Shown one piece after another: positions 9,425-16,013 of a stretch of 26,173 nucleotides of DNA. The DNA is taken from positions 1-26,173 of IMG/VR virus record IMGVR_UViG_3300046010_002748. The stretch is one strand, 5' to 3'. The position numbers and the translations under genes were made by a program. The stretch comes from a virus. The notes beneath the pieces were generated by a model that worked only from the letters and a program-made list of their open reading frames with translations, searched no databases and had not been told where the DNA came from. Position 1 is the first letter of the stretch, and each line of letters begins with the position of its first letter.

Positions 9425-9658
9425 ATGGATAACCAGTCAATCTTAAACATATTACTATCATCATCATCACTTGTTTTAGGCTGGTTTTTGCGTGAGATGT
9501 GGTCGGCAGTTAAAGAATTAAAAAGCGATTTAGCTAAACTTCGTGAGGAATTGCCAAAAGACTATGTTGCTCGTGATGATTACCGCCAAGATATTCGTGA
9601 GTTTAAAGAGATGTTAAATAAGTTGTTTGACAGGTTAGATACTAAGGTAGATAAATGA
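9425..9658 (+). CDS. Small membrane-anchored coiled-coil protein at head of lysis cassette
   Basis: A 77-residue protein with one hydrophobic segment near the N-terminus (about 6-23, rich in L, S, V) and a long charged helix after it ('KELKSDLAKLREEL', 'YRQDIREFKEMLNKLFDRLDTKV'). This layout fits holin-accessory proteins and inner-membrane spanins, and related proteins are common beside phage endolysins. The ribosome site is less obvious than for its neighbours (TTTAGGTACTTAATC before the ATG). The stop overlaps the endolysin start in ATGA. I infer an inner-membrane role in lysis; a choice between i-spanin and holin helper cannot be made from sequence alone, and the predicted coiled coil is short for a spanin that must cross the periplasm. 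Confidence 0.66.
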   Translation: MDNQSILNILLSSSSLVLGWFLREMWSAVKELKSDLAKLREELPKDYVARDDYRQDIREFKEMLNKLFDRLDTKVDK

Positions 9659-10071
9659 TTAACAGTCGTTCGCTTGATGAATTACATCCAAAAGTTAAAG
9701 CACTAGCAGAGCAGTTTAAAAAAGAATGTTTGGCCGCAGGGTTTGACATTCTTATTTATTCTACCTATCGAGATAATGAAGCTCAAGACGTTATCTATGC
9801 ACAAGGCAGAACCGCCAAAGGTAGGATAGTAACCAATGCAAAAGGCGGTCAATCATTCCATAATTACAGAGTTGCCTTCGATTGGGTGCCAATGCTTCAC
9901 GGTAAACCATTGTGGGATAATGATGTTATTTACGCAAAGTGTGGTAGGATAGGTGAATCAATAGGTCTTGAATGGGCTGGAAGATGGTCTGGTAAGATAA
10001 AAGAAACAGCTCACATGCAATATACTGGCGGATTATCGTTAGCTGATTTTCAAAAAGGAAAGACACTATGA
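9655..10071 (+). CDS. Endolysin, peptidase M15 (L-alanyl-D-glutamate peptidase type)
   Basis: A 138-residue single-domain peptidoglycan peptidase that cuts peptide stems of the cell wall during lysis. The M15/VanY-like metal site is visible: H69 and D76 in 'SFHNYRVAFD', and 'ETAH' with E117 as the likely catalytic base and H120 as the third zinc ligand. An arginine occupies the place where most relatives have glycine in the SxHxxG motif. There is no cell-wall-binding domain and no signal peptide, so export should depend on the holin encoded next. Length is normal for compact endolysins of Gram-negative phages. Start and stop both overlap neighbours (ATGA at 9655 and 10068), which ties it tightly to the upstream membrane protein and the downstream holin. 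Confidence 0.93.
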   Translation: MINSRSLDELHPKVKALAEQFKKECLAAGFDILIYSTYRDNEAQDVIYAQGRTAKGRIVTNAKGGQSFHNYRVAFDWVPMLHGKPLWDNDVIYAKCGRIGESIGLEWAGRWSGKIKETAHMQYTGGLSLADFQKGKTL

Positions 10072-10382
10072 ATAAATTAATAGCTTTATTTTCTGTATTT
10101 CGCAAAGGTAAAGAAGTTGCTAATCCTGAAGCATGGAAGAAAGGCCAAATCACTGGCTCAGTCATTGCAGGTCTATTGGCTGCTATTGTGGCTTTGGCTA
10201 AAGCATTTGGTTATGACTTGCCATTGTCTGATGCGGACATTCTTTCCATTGGCACTTCTATTGTTGTTATTGTCGGCTTGTTCATCAATCCAGCTATCAC
10301 TATCGCATCCAGCAAAAAAATTGGTGTGTCAACCACACATCCAACTGGAAGTGAATCCGCAAAAAGAATTATCGGTGGCTGA
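10068..10382 (+). CDS. Putative holin, two transmembrane helices
   Basis: A 104-residue protein with a basic N-terminus, a conserved-looking 'NPEAWKKGQITGSVIAG' stretch and two predicted membrane helices (about 29-47 and 59-79) linked by a short polar loop with 'YDLPLSDADI'. The tail is polar and ends 'SAKRIIGG'. Size, topology and the overlap with the endolysin stop (ATGA) support a class II-like holin that would permeabilise the inner membrane at a set time. I do not see a dual-start motif. A second, +1 reading frame overlaps its second half from 10231 and encodes a lipoprotein-like peptide (separate entry). After its stop there are 53 bases before the next conventional gene, which is unusual in this tightly packed region. 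Confidence 0.75.
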   Translation: MNKLIALFSVFRKGKEVANPEAWKKGQITGSVIAGLLAAIVALAKAFGYDLPLSDADILSIGTSIVVIVGLFINPAITIASSKKIGVSTTHPTGSESAKRIIGG

Positions 10383-10434
10383 TTGGTATTTGATAGAACT
10401 CATTTATTTTACATTAGAATGTAAGGAGCAATAA
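10231..10434 (+). CDS. Possible embedded lipoprotein (o-spanin-like), +1 frame of the holin gene
   Basis: A 67-codon frame starts with ATG inside the holin gene in the +1 frame. Its N-terminus 'MRTFFPLALLLLLLSACSS' is a textbook lipoprotein signal: a short basic start, a leucine core and the lipobox L-S-A-C with the acylated cysteine at position 17. Rz1-type outer-membrane spanins are often small lipoproteins encoded in an alternate frame of another lysis gene. The frame runs past the holin stop and ends 1 base before the next gene, filling an otherwise empty 53-base gap. Against it: no clear ribosome site precedes the ATG, the mature part is not proline-rich, and a membrane helix rich in Val/Ile codons automatically gives Leu codons in this frame. 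Held as tentative. Confidence 0.35.
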   Translation: MRTFFPLALLLLLLSACSSIQLSLSHPAKKLVCQPHIQLEVNPQKELSVADWYLIELIYFTLECKEQ

Positions 10435-10435
10435 C

Positions 10436-10684
10436 ATGTCTGGTTTCCTATTAAATTTGTTGTCTTTCGTAGTCAAGCGTTTAATTGATGCTCAACTATT
10501 TGAAATAATTAAATCATTAGTAGCATCTCAAATGGATAGTAATATCCCTGGCGCTGCAAAAAAAGTTGCAGTTAAGTCTGCATTAACTGAGTTGGAAGGT
10601 AACATAAAAGAGCAATTAATTAAGACTGCTCCTAATCTTTTAAACTTGGCTATTGAAGCGGCAGTGGTATTAATTAGAAAATGA
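10436..10684 (+). CDS. Small helical protein, unknown function (lysis/late region)
   Basis: An 82-residue protein predicted to be mainly amphipathic helix, with hydrophobic ends ('LLNLLSFVVKRLIDAQLF' and 'NLLNLAIEAAVVLIRK') and a polar centre ('SNIPGAAKKVAVKSALTEL'). No catalytic motif is visible, and I do not recognise a named family. The start has a strong AAGGAG site 7 bases upstream. The stop overlaps the next start (ATGA at 10681). It lies between the holin and a metallophosphoesterase, so it could belong to lysis or be a separate late protein; membrane association is suggested by its hydrophobic faces but not proven. Confidence 0.62.
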   Translation: MSGFLLNLLSFVVKRLIDAQLFEIIKSLVASQMDSNIPGAAKKVAVKSALTELEGNIKEQLIKTAPNLLNLAIEAAVVLIRK

Positions 10685-11832
10685 TAGAAGAATTAAAGCA
10701 GTTCGCAACACCAAAGCAGTGGGAATATTACGCTAAGTCTTGTGAACTGGGTTCTAATCGAGCAGCAGCCAAGTTCTTTGGTGTTACTGCTACCGTAGTG
10801 GATGTGGCTGTTAGAGCATTAAAGGCTAAGGCTGCATTGCAAGGTTATTCACCTGAGCATGATATGACTAGACCAGTTCCTCCAGGCTATCTAGTAAAGG
10901 GCGTCAGCACCTATTATAACAAGGATGGCAAGCCATCAGGACAGTGGGTTAAATCATCGCTAGATAACGCTCAGTTAGAGCAGGTAGTTAAAGATTTTGT
11001 TACCAATCTAGCAGAAGATATTAAAGGTCTTGCTCCGCTATCCCCACCTCCGAAATTAAAGCCAACCGATACGTTGACAGTCATTCCTATGGGTGATCCT
11101 CACTTTGGGTTATACGCATGGGCGCATGACGCTGGAGCTGATTTTGATTTGGCTATAGCAGAACAGCTCACGTGCGGTGCAATAGACAGACTGATAGCAA
11201 GCTCACCCAACACACACACGGCATTACTTCTTAACCTTGGCGATATGTTTCATGCAGACAATCAGAAGAATATAACGAACTCTGGTCACCAGCTTGATGT
11301 AGATGGTCGCTGGGCTAAGGTGCAGCAGATAGGTTTGCGAGCCATGATATATTGCTTGCAAAGGTTGCTTGAGAAGCATCAGAAAGTAGTATTTAGAATC
11401 AACAAAGGCAATCACGATGGCCATTCATCTTACGCATTGGCGTTAATGATAAGTTGCTATTTTCATAAAGAGAAACGAATGGAAGTGGACTTATCACCAG
11501 CTATATCTTGGTACTATCCGTTTGGTAAAGTATTGATAGGCTCTACGCATGGCGATACCATAAAAGGCAGGGATATGATGTCTATCATGGCATCAGATAT
11601 ACCTGAAGAATGGGGTCGTTCTAAGTATCGATATTGGTATGTCGGTCACGTACATCATCGTGATTTGAAAGAGTATGCTGGCGGTCAGGTTGAGTATTTC
11701 AGGACACTAGCAGCTCGTGATGCTTGGCACCAAGGTCAGGGATACAGAGCTGGTCGTGATATGTGTTCAATCATATTGCACAAAGAATACGGTGAAATAG
11801 AGCGCCATACTTGTGACATTGGAATGATATGA
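10681..11832 (+). CDS. Metallophosphoesterase with N-terminal helical (HTH-like) domain
   Basis: A 383-residue calcineurin-like phosphoesterase. Metal-binding motifs appear in the canonical order: D139-x-H141 ('GDPHFG'), D188 ('NLGDMFH'), N244-H245 ('NKGNHDG'), H290 ('STHGD') and H323-x-H325 ('VGHVHH'). The first 50 residues ('NRAAAKFFGVTATVVDVAVRAL') look like a helix-turn-helix similar to that of small terminases or repressors. The family includes phosphatases and nucleases acting on nucleic acid ends; phage members are frequent, but their substrate is rarely known. It is coupled to both neighbours by ATGA overlaps and lies at the end of the late operon instead of the replication operon, which argues for a late role such as DNA end processing or host nucleic acid turnover. 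The substrate is inference only. Confidence 0.88.
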   Translation: MIEELKQFATPKQWEYYAKSCELGSNRAAAKFFGVTATVVDVAVRALKAKAALQGYSPEHDMTRPVPPGYLVKGVSTYYNKDGKPSGQWVKSSLDNAQLEQVVKDFVTNLAEDIKGLAPLSPPPKLKPTDTLTVIPMGDPHFGLYAWAHDAGADFDLAIAEQLTCGAIDRLIASSPNTHTALLLNLGDMFHADNQKNITNSGHQLDVDGRWAKVQQIGLRAMIYCLQRLLEKHQKVVFRINKGNHDGHSSYALALMISCYFHKEKRMEVDLSPAISWYYPFGKVLIGSTHGDTIKGRDMMSIMASDIPEEWGRSKYRYWYVGHVHHRDLKEYAGGQVEYFRTLAARDAWHQGQGYRAGRDMCSIILHKEYGEIERHTCDIGMI

Positions 11833-12008
11833 AAGAAGTTGAAGCTAAAGAAATGGCTCAAACATTGATAGGTCAAACCATTGTTGGAATAGTTATAAAT
11901 TACGAACGAGAAACGGTTACTTTAGAACTATCCAACAATGATTTAGAATTTGGCGGTGACGGCCTGAGTATGAAATGCTTTGACCTAACTAGGCCATTAA
12001 TGAACTAA
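11829..12008 (+). CDS. Small protein of unknown function, last gene of the late operon
   Basis: A 59-residue protein beginning 'MKEVEAKEMAQTLIGQTIVG' and ending 'FDLTRPLMN'. It has the look of a compact beta-rich phage protein ('GIVINYERETVTLEL'), with no membrane segment or recognised motif. The start overlaps the metallophosphoesterase stop (ATGA), which supports translation by coupling. Its TAA stop shares bases with the TAG stop of the oppositely oriented gene: the sequence CTAA at 12005-12008 terminates both. No family is recognised, but codon use and junction style agree with the genes before it. Confidence 0.66.
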   Translation: MKEVEAKEMAQTLIGQTIVGIVINYERETVTLELSNNDLEFGGDGLSMKCFDLTRPLMN

Positions 12009-12232
12009 TCCCCATAACCTATCGGGCCGTTCTGCCCTATGATGTCCATACGAGCCTCGTTCCAATTAAGTGGGCATGCCGTATAAGCACATTCCTTACT
12101 TGCATCTAAAACCTTTCCACAAATATCGCACAGTGGTTCTTTCTTACGGAAGATAGCATCAAAACTAGATTCAAATTTATCTCTATCAACACTTAATGGT
12201 CTTGGCTTAGACCCTTTGCCACCGTCACTCAT
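12005..12232 (-). CDS. Small putative zinc-binding protein, end of leftward operon
   Basis: A 75-residue protein beginning 'MSDGGKGSKPRPLSVDRDKF', a start shared by many short phage proteins of unknown function. The C-terminal half carries 'CDICGKVL' and, later, 'CAYTACPLNW', so two CxxC or Cx4C pairs could bind one zinc ion. Two consecutive ATG codons (12235 and 12232) are possible; I chose the second because the GGG-containing site is 6 bases away, while the first would be only 3 bases from it. It overlaps the upstream gene by 8 bases and meets the late operon tail to tail in the CTAA quartet. Role unknown; zinc binding is inferred from cysteines alone. Confidence 0.66.
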   Translation of the reverse strand: MSDGGKGSKPRPLSVDRDKFESSFDAIFRKKEPLCDICGKVLDASKECAYTACPLNWNEARMDIIGQNGPIGYGD

Positions 12233-12455
12233 CATTTGCCCTTTCAATAAAATCAATTAAGTAGTCTATATACCAACGCGCTTTCTTTAAATCCTCAAGC
12301 GTATCATTCTTTAAGCCAGCTCGTGATAGATACTTTAAAGCAGTCAATCTAAGATGTCCACGGAACTCCTCTGGTGTTGCTTTGGCCTCCATGTAATCAA
12401 TTGTTTCAATACCACCGCTAGTGTAATGATGTGGATGATTAACATTATCTGACAT
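12225..12455 (-). CDS. DUF3310 family protein
   Basis: A 76-residue protein with the DUF3310 (SaV-like) signature: 'VNHPHHYTSGGIETIDYMEAK' near the N-terminus and 'ALKYLSRAGLKNDTLEDLKKARWYIDYLI' in the second half. This family is widespread in phages and sometimes fused to nucleotide-metabolism enzymes; its biochemical activity is not settled. The chosen start has a GGAGAG ribosome site 6-7 bases upstream; a longer frame begins at 12485 but would overlap the previous gene more and lacks that site. It overlaps the genes on both sides by several bases, so it is part of a tightly coupled block of small early proteins. Confidence 0.85.
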   Translation of the reverse strand: MSDNVNHPHHYTSGGIETIDYMEAKATPEEFRGHLRLTALKYLSRAGLKNDTLEDLKKARWYIDYLIDFIERANDE

Positions 12456-12669
12456 TCTTAACTCTCCTATCATGGTCATCAGCACAATCTTTATCGCAGA
12501 ATCTTTTTTGTTTTGCTAATTTTTCACCGCAATTTAAACAAAAGCCAGTTGGCTCAAATTCTTTTTGATTTGCTTTGTTTCTAGCCAACTTAATACTCAA
12601 ATCTATCGATGCCGCTTCAATTGCAGATGCTCTATCTGATTCATCTGCAAATTTCTCTACTTCTTCCAT
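12445..12669 (-). CDS. Small zinc-finger protein, DksA/TraR-like
   Basis: A 74-residue protein whose C-terminal half carries the C4 zinc-finger pattern of DksA/TraR-like proteins: 'FCLNCGEKLAKQKRFCDKDC', with two CxxC/Cx3C pairs spaced as in the family. The N-terminal helix ('DRASAIEAASIDLSIKLARNKA') would correspond to the short coiled-coil arm. Such phage proteins can bind RNA polymerase near its secondary channel and modulate transcription like DksA; this role is known for TraR and inferred here. An AAAGGG site stands 5 bases before the ATG. It overlaps the DUF3310 gene by 11 bases. The arm is too short for full DksA function, so a different zinc-finger role is possible. Confidence 0.75.
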   Translation of the reverse strand: MEEVEKFADESDRASAIEAASIDLSIKLARNKANQKEFEPTGFCLNCGEKLAKQKRFCDKDCADDHDRRVKNVR

Positions 12670-12786
12670 ATTAACCCTTTTTCTTTATTTCTATAAACTT
12701 ATTGTAATAAAATCGGCTTCGTACAAGGCTCTTAGAGCGAATAAAAAGAGTGAAGTAATACCATGACCTCACCCTGCTAATTATTT

Positions 12787-12921
12787 TCATCCCAATTTAT
12801 TCCCTTCATGTATCCAATTTGTTGATATTCCGTCTTTATTGTAATTGCGAATATCACGGCTAATTTTAGCGCGACTTGGTGAATGAAAGTAGCGTAATAA
12901 TTTAATTTTTAATTTTTTCAT
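12787..12921 (-). CDS. Small basic protein, unknown
   Basis: A 44-residue basic protein beginning 'MKKLKIKLLRYFHSPSRAK' and ending 'WIHEGNKLG'. The start has a GAGG ribosome site 5 bases upstream. There is no membrane segment and no recognised family; 12 lysine or arginine residues suggest nucleic acid or membrane-surface binding, which is only inference. The gene lies alone, with 57 bases before it and 117 after it, where the other genes of this operon overlap, so it may be an added cassette. Confidence 0.5.
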   Translation of the reverse strand: MKKLKIKLLRYFHSPSRAKISRDIRNYNKDGISTNWIHEGNKLG

Positions 12922-12978
12922 TTTTTCCTCATGTAATTTTTATATGTACACAAACAGTTAAAATTTAAACATATCCTG

Positions 12979-13113
12979 TCAACGTGTATAGTTTTTTTCA
13001 TTTTGTATATACATTGTATAAACATCCGCCAAAACATCCGCCACTCTATCGTTCTCTTTCATCTTGGCTAGTATGAGCAGATAGTACAACTCATCCATCT
13101 CGGCTTTGGTCAT
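12979..13113 (-). CDS. Small acidic helical protein, unknown
   Basis: A 44-residue protein ('MTKAEMDELYYLLILAKMKE', later 'DRVADVLADVYTMYI') that looks wholly helical. Its ATG overlaps the stop of the preceding Cys-rich membrane protein in ATGA, which is strong support for expression. Two near-identical 11-base units (AACATCCGCCA on the plus strand) encode the VADVLADV step. No family name is recognised. It could be a small protein-binding adaptor, as many early phage genes of this size are, but nothing in the sequence shows a partner. Confidence 0.62.
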   Translation of the reverse strand: MTKAEMDELYYLLILAKMKENDRVADVLADVYTMYIQNEKNYTR

Positions 13114-13328
13114 ACAGTCTTTCCTATGTATGTTGCCTTAACATTATTATTAAACTGCAAAGTCACAGCGCACTCTTGCCCTTTGTTTCCATTTAAAAGT
13201 TTGTAAATACCAAATCCCATAGAAACTACGGCAATAAGTAGTAACGTTGCTACAATTACTACGGCTCTATCTCCACTACGGTCGCACTGGCAATCACGCC
13301 CTTGGTTGCACTGTTGATTACACGGCAT
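13110..13328 (-). CDS. Small Cys-rich single-pass membrane protein
   Basis: A 72-residue protein. It opens with a cysteine-rich cytoplasmic-looking segment ('MPCNQQCNQGRDCQCDRSGDR', four cysteines), then one hydrophobic helix at about 22-42 ('AVVIVATLLLIAVVSMGFGIY'), then a short C-terminal tail with one cysteine. This Cys-rich-then-helix layout is found in several phage early proteins of unknown function. The start is chosen at 13328 because AGGAG lies 7 bases upstream; a longer frame to 13379 has no such site and would overlap the previous gene by more than 60 bases. The stop is coupled to the 44-residue gene (ATGA). Membrane insertion is a strong prediction, role unknown. Confidence 0.66.
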   Translation of the reverse strand: MPCNQQCNQGRDCQCDRSGDRAVVIVATLLLIAVVSMGFGIYKLLNGNKGQECAVTLQFNNNVKATYIGKTV

Positions 13329-13506
13329 CTTCGTTCTCCTCAACACTAAAATAAGCAAGCACTGTTTTAAGTGCAGCAACTAATTCAATTCCATCTTCCA
13401 TATTTCTATCTAGGTTTAATAATGTATTTTTCAGATGTGCCGCAACAACATTATCTAAAAGCACATAAGCCACATCTTCATCGTCAAAAGAGATATTAAC
13501 AAGCAT
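13318..13506 (-). CDS. Small acidic protein, unknown
   Basis: A 62-residue acidic protein ('ISFDDEDVAYVLLDNVVAAH', 'NMEDGIELVAALKTVLAYF', ending 'EENEDAV'). It is predicted to be mostly helical and soluble. The start shares one base with the previous stop (TAATG at 13504-13508), and the stop overlaps the next start by 11 bases, so it sits in a fully coupled chain. No family is recognised. Strongly acidic small early proteins can mimic DNA or bind host polymerases, but that is only a possibility here. Confidence 0.62.
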   Translation of the reverse strand: MLVNISFDDEDVAYVLLDNVVAAHLKNTLLNLDRNMEDGIELVAALKTVLAYFSVEENEDAV

Positions 13507-13856
13507 TATAAAATCTCCTTAATAACTCTGCCTTTAGCAGCAGGTATGTTTGTGTAGCCCATCAAGAACGCCAGGTTAAAGTTATTAGCGTATTGTTCAG
13601 GTATTTTTAATGGATTTAATTTCGTAGGCATCGTATCTTCATCGTACTTATTAACGCTAAAGTAAGTATTGATGCCTTTGCCATACTTATAAATTAGTCC
13701 TTCTTTCACTAGCATATTAAGACTATAACGAACATCAGACCTGGAGAATCCCTGCTCCATTAAACTTTTAGCAGTTCTATCGGATTCAAGTATCTCAGTG
13801 TATAGCTCAAACCTAGCCTTAGCTGCATTAGAACCAAATACTGCAACATCATCCAT
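13506..13856 (-). CDS. Putative winged-helix DNA-binding protein
   Basis: A 116-residue protein with a likely winged helix-turn-helix at about 15-70: 'LYTEILESDRTAKSLMEQGFSRSDVRYSLNMLVKEGLIYKYGKG' has the helix-turn-recognition-helix-wing order, and 'INTYFSVNKY' fits the wing strand. The C-terminus ('LAFLMGYTNIPAAKGRVIKEIL') may be a small protein-interaction segment. It overlaps the preceding HTH gene by 8 bases and is coupled to the next by TAATG. Two DNA-binding proteins in succession behind a strong promoter suggest a regulatory unit controlling early or middle transcription. Targets are unknown. Confidence 0.68.
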   Translation of the reverse strand: MDDVAVFGSNAAKARFELYTEILESDRTAKSLMEQGFSRSDVRYSLNMLVKEGLIYKYGKGINTYFSVNKYDEDTMPTKLNPLKIPEQYANNFNLAFLMGYTNIPAAKGRVIKEIL

Positions 13857-14037
13857 TTTTCTTAGCCTCCAATTTTAGTTTAAGTAATTCAAGTTTAGAA
13901 TCAGGCATTGACATACCAGTTTCGCAACGCCATACACGAACGGTGTTTGGTTTGCAATAAAGCAAGTCAGCCACATTAGTTGCACTCAGTCGATTGTGAT
14001 ACATCACATCCATTAGTTCTTTTTGATTACGTTTCAT
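13849..14037 (-). CDS. Small HTH transcriptional regulator
   Basis: A 62-residue protein with a compact helix-turn-helix ('LSATNVADLLYCKPNTVRVWR', then 'MSMPDSKLELLKLKLEAK'), the layout of short phage Cro-like or XRE-like regulators. There is no oligomerisation domain beyond a short C-terminal helix. It is the first gene after the promoter at 14066-14094, with a GGAG site 6 bases upstream of the ATG. Its position lets it autoregulate the small-gene operon that follows. It is not closely similar to the Cro-like protein at 20102, so this genome has at least two separate small regulators. Confidence 0.78.
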   Translation of the reverse strand: MKRNQKELMDVMYHNRLSATNVADLLYCKPNTVRVWRCETGMSMPDSKLELLKLKLEAKKNG

Positions 14038-14065
14038 ACTAACTCCGTTTTGTTTACGAGTTGAT

Positions 14066-14094
14066 AATATAATTCACTGCTTTATTTTTGTCAA
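14066..14094 (-). promoter_or_regulatory. Strong sigma70-type promoter for the small-regulator operon
   Basis: On the minus strand TTGACA (14094-14089) is a perfect -35 box and TATATT (14071-14066) a 5-of-6 -10 box, with 17 bases between. Transcription would start near 14059 and enter the HTH gene after about 22 bases. The palindrome ACATGT at 14096-14101 touches the upstream side of the -35 box and may be an operator. The promoter lies across the 3' end of the VRR-NUC gene. Confidence 0.7.
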
Positions 14095-14427
14095 CACATG
14101 TTTGATAAAATCAATAGCCTCATCTTTACCTTTGCATACTTTTGCATAATAACCAGCAGCATTTAGGTAAATTATCCAATCCAATTGTTCTGGCGATATA
14201 GTTCCACCTTTAGTCCGCTTCATCTCAATAAAGCAATTAAGACTAGGTATCATAAGGTCAGGTACTCCAGCCGTGACCCCTTCTGCCTTCATGTTCATGG
14301 CCACTACTTTGTTTCTTAATCCACCGTTACCAATAGCAAATACTCGATGCTGTGGGTGACTACGCCTCATCCATTGTATAAACTCAACCTGCTCCAAATG
14401 CTCTGACTTAACCTTTTCAGCTACCAT
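14074..14427 (-). CDS. VRR-NUC domain nuclease
   Basis: A 117-residue protein consisting of a stand-alone VRR-NUC domain, a PD-(D/E)XK-fold endonuclease family that acts on branched DNA and includes FAN1 in animals. Motifs: an early acidic residue (E12 or E15), 'AGVPDLMIP' with D57, 'FIEMKR' with E68 and K70, and 'SPEQ' with Q81. Metal-dependent cleavage of Holliday junction-like DNA has been reported for stand-alone phage members. The ATG shares a base with the helicase stop (TAATG), with AGGAG 5 bases before it. Pairing with the SF2 helicase suggests processing of replication or recombination intermediates before packaging. Confidence 0.88.
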   Translation of the reverse strand: MVAEKVKSEHLEQVEFIQWMRRSHPQHRVFAIGNGGLRNKVVAMNMKAEGVTAGVPDLMIPSLNCFIEMKRTKGGTISPEQLDWIIYLNAAGYYAKVCKGKDEAIDFIKHVLTKIKQ

Positions 14428-16013
14428 TAAAATCTCCTGTCAATTACTCTTGCGTATTTACCATCCATCTTAAAATCAATTGTTTCTGGACAATTAGAAT
14501 TATTCATTGCGTGACAAATTGATTCTAATGAACTATGTGGTAAAAGGTGCGCTCCAGACTTCTTAGCAAGCAAAATAACAAGCTGTATAGCCTTTTGACC
14601 TGCCCATCCATCATGTTTTACGCACAGATATTCTGTCACTGGCTTATCAGATAAACCACCATAATACGTCACCTTCAGCATCTCTATCCCGCTCGTCTTG
14701 CTCAAATGCTTTGACCATTCCCAAGAACTTACATCAAGCTCGGTACCTCCTACTCCCATAATGTCATCATTACGGAGTTTTAATGGCGCCTTTTCTTCTT
14801 TAGGGAACTCATAAGAACATGCAGGACACACTGGAACGCTTATGTGTAAAATCTCATGGCATTGGTCACACATCTTAACTGGCGCTTCTCCTGAGCCTTC
14901 ACCGCGCTTCTTAGATTTGTCCTCAATGTTTACGTTGGTAATTGGGCCATGTGTCTGAACCACGCCAGCAAAGTCTAATACTAAGCAATGGTCAGTATGG
15001 CTTTTAGGTCGTAAGCCACGCCCTGCCATTTGCACATAAAGACTGGCCGATAATGTAGGCCGAAGCATGGCAATCAAGTCAATGTCAGGGTAATCAAACC
15101 CAGTTGTTAGCACGTCACAGTTAGTTAGCGCCTGAATTTTTCCAGCCTTATACTCATCTAAAATGCGTTTGCGTTCTGTCTTACTTGTATTACCTGTAAT
15201 ACATTCTGCCACAATGTTTCTTTTGAGCAACACATCTCTGACGTGGTAAGCATGGTCAACACCAGCGCAAAAGAACAACCAGGCTTTTCTGTCATCAGCC
15301 AATCTAATAACTTCATCAACTACGCTGTAGTTATTGTCATCATTATCAACGGCAGCCTGTAACTCTGATTCAATATACTCACCACCACGTTTGTGTACTC
15401 CATCTGTGGATAACTTTTTATCGGTTACTTTTGAACGAAGCGGAGCAAGGTATTTTTTATATATTAACTCCTCAATAGACACAGGCTCAATTAACTCATC
15501 AAACAATGCTGGCTTGTCAGTAATTAACCCATGGCCCAATCGATACGGTGTAGCGGACAATCCAATCACGCGGAGCATAGGATTAATCTCAATCAACTCT
15601 TTAATCAATGTGCGGTAGCCACCTTCATCTTTATGTGACACAAGGTGACATTCATCAATAATAATCAAGTCAACGTGACCAATCTCATGTGATCGATTAC
15701 GCACTGATTGGATACCAGCAAATGTAATGGCCTCACTCAACTCACGCTTGCCAATACTGGCTGAGTATATGCCCATCGGTGCATTTGGCCAATGTAGGCG
15801 CATCTTCTCAGCGTTCTGCTCAATCAGCTCCTTAACGTGAGTGAGCATTAACACACGAGTTTCAGGCCAGTTCTGTACTGCATCCTTACACAGTGCAGCG
15901 ACAATGTGACTCTTGCCTGATCCTGTCGGCAACACTAAGCATGGGTGGCCTTTGTTATTGGATAGCCACGCATAGAGTTCATCTATTGAGCGTTGTTGGT
16001 ATTCACGAAGCAT
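14427..16013 (-). CDS. SF2 DEAD/DEAH-type DNA helicase with C-terminal zinc ribbon
   Basis: A 528-residue superfamily 2 helicase. Motif I 'PTGSGKS' (about 29-35), motif II 'DECH' (120-123), motif III 'SATP' (153-156) and motif VI 'QMAGRGLRP' (328-336) are intact, and 'TTGFDYPDIDL' fits the motif V region. After the helicase core a CxxC/CxxC pair at about 382-399 ('CDQCHEI...CPAC') forms a zinc ribbon, followed by a C-terminal domain of about 125 residues. Relatives in phages are RadD/RecQ-like or type III restriction-like helicases used in replication fork or recombination processing. I use the start at 16013 because GAGGTG lies 4-8 bases upstream; 4 more codons are possible from 16025. It overlaps the methyltransferase by 11 bases and the VRR-NUC by TAATG. 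Confidence 0.92.
   Translation of the reverse strand: MLREYQQRSIDELYAWLSNNKGHPCLVLPTGSGKSHIVAALCKDAVQNWPETRVLMLTHVKELIEQNAEKMRLHWPNAPMGIYSASIGKRELSEAITFAGIQSVRNRSHEIGHVDLIIIDECHLVSHKDEGGYRTLIKELIEINPMLRVIGLSATPYRLGHGLITDKPALFDELIEPVSIEELIYKKYLAPLRSKVTDKKLSTDGVHKRGGEYIESELQAAVDNDDNNYSVVDEVIRLADDRKAWLFFCAGVDHAYHVRDVLLKRNIVAECITGNTSKTERKRILDEYKAGKIQALTNCDVLTTGFDYPDIDLIAMLRPTLSASLYVQMAGRGLRPKSHTDHCLVLDFAGVVQTHGPITNVNIEDKSKKRGEGSGEAPVKMCDQCHEILHISVPVCPACSYEFPKEEKAPLKLRNDDIMGVGGTELDVSSWEWSKHLSKTSGIEMLKVTYYGGLSDKPVTEYLCVKHDGWAGQKAIQLVILLAKKSGAHLLPHSSLESICHAMNNSNCPETIDFKMDGKYARVIDRRF

Noticed and set aside
10117-10230. Longer version of the lipoprotein-like frame starting at 10117
   Set aside because: The extra N-terminal residues would destroy a normal signal peptide; only the part from 10231 looks meaningful.
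12670-12786. Additional small gene in the 117-base gap
   Set aside because: The longest minus-strand frame with a plausible site has 10 codons; nothing else is seen.
12977-12982. Minus-strand TTGACA as a third promoter before the 44-residue basic gene
   Set aside because: No acceptable -10 box is found at 15-19 bases; the hexamer overlaps the stop of the upstream gene and may be chance.
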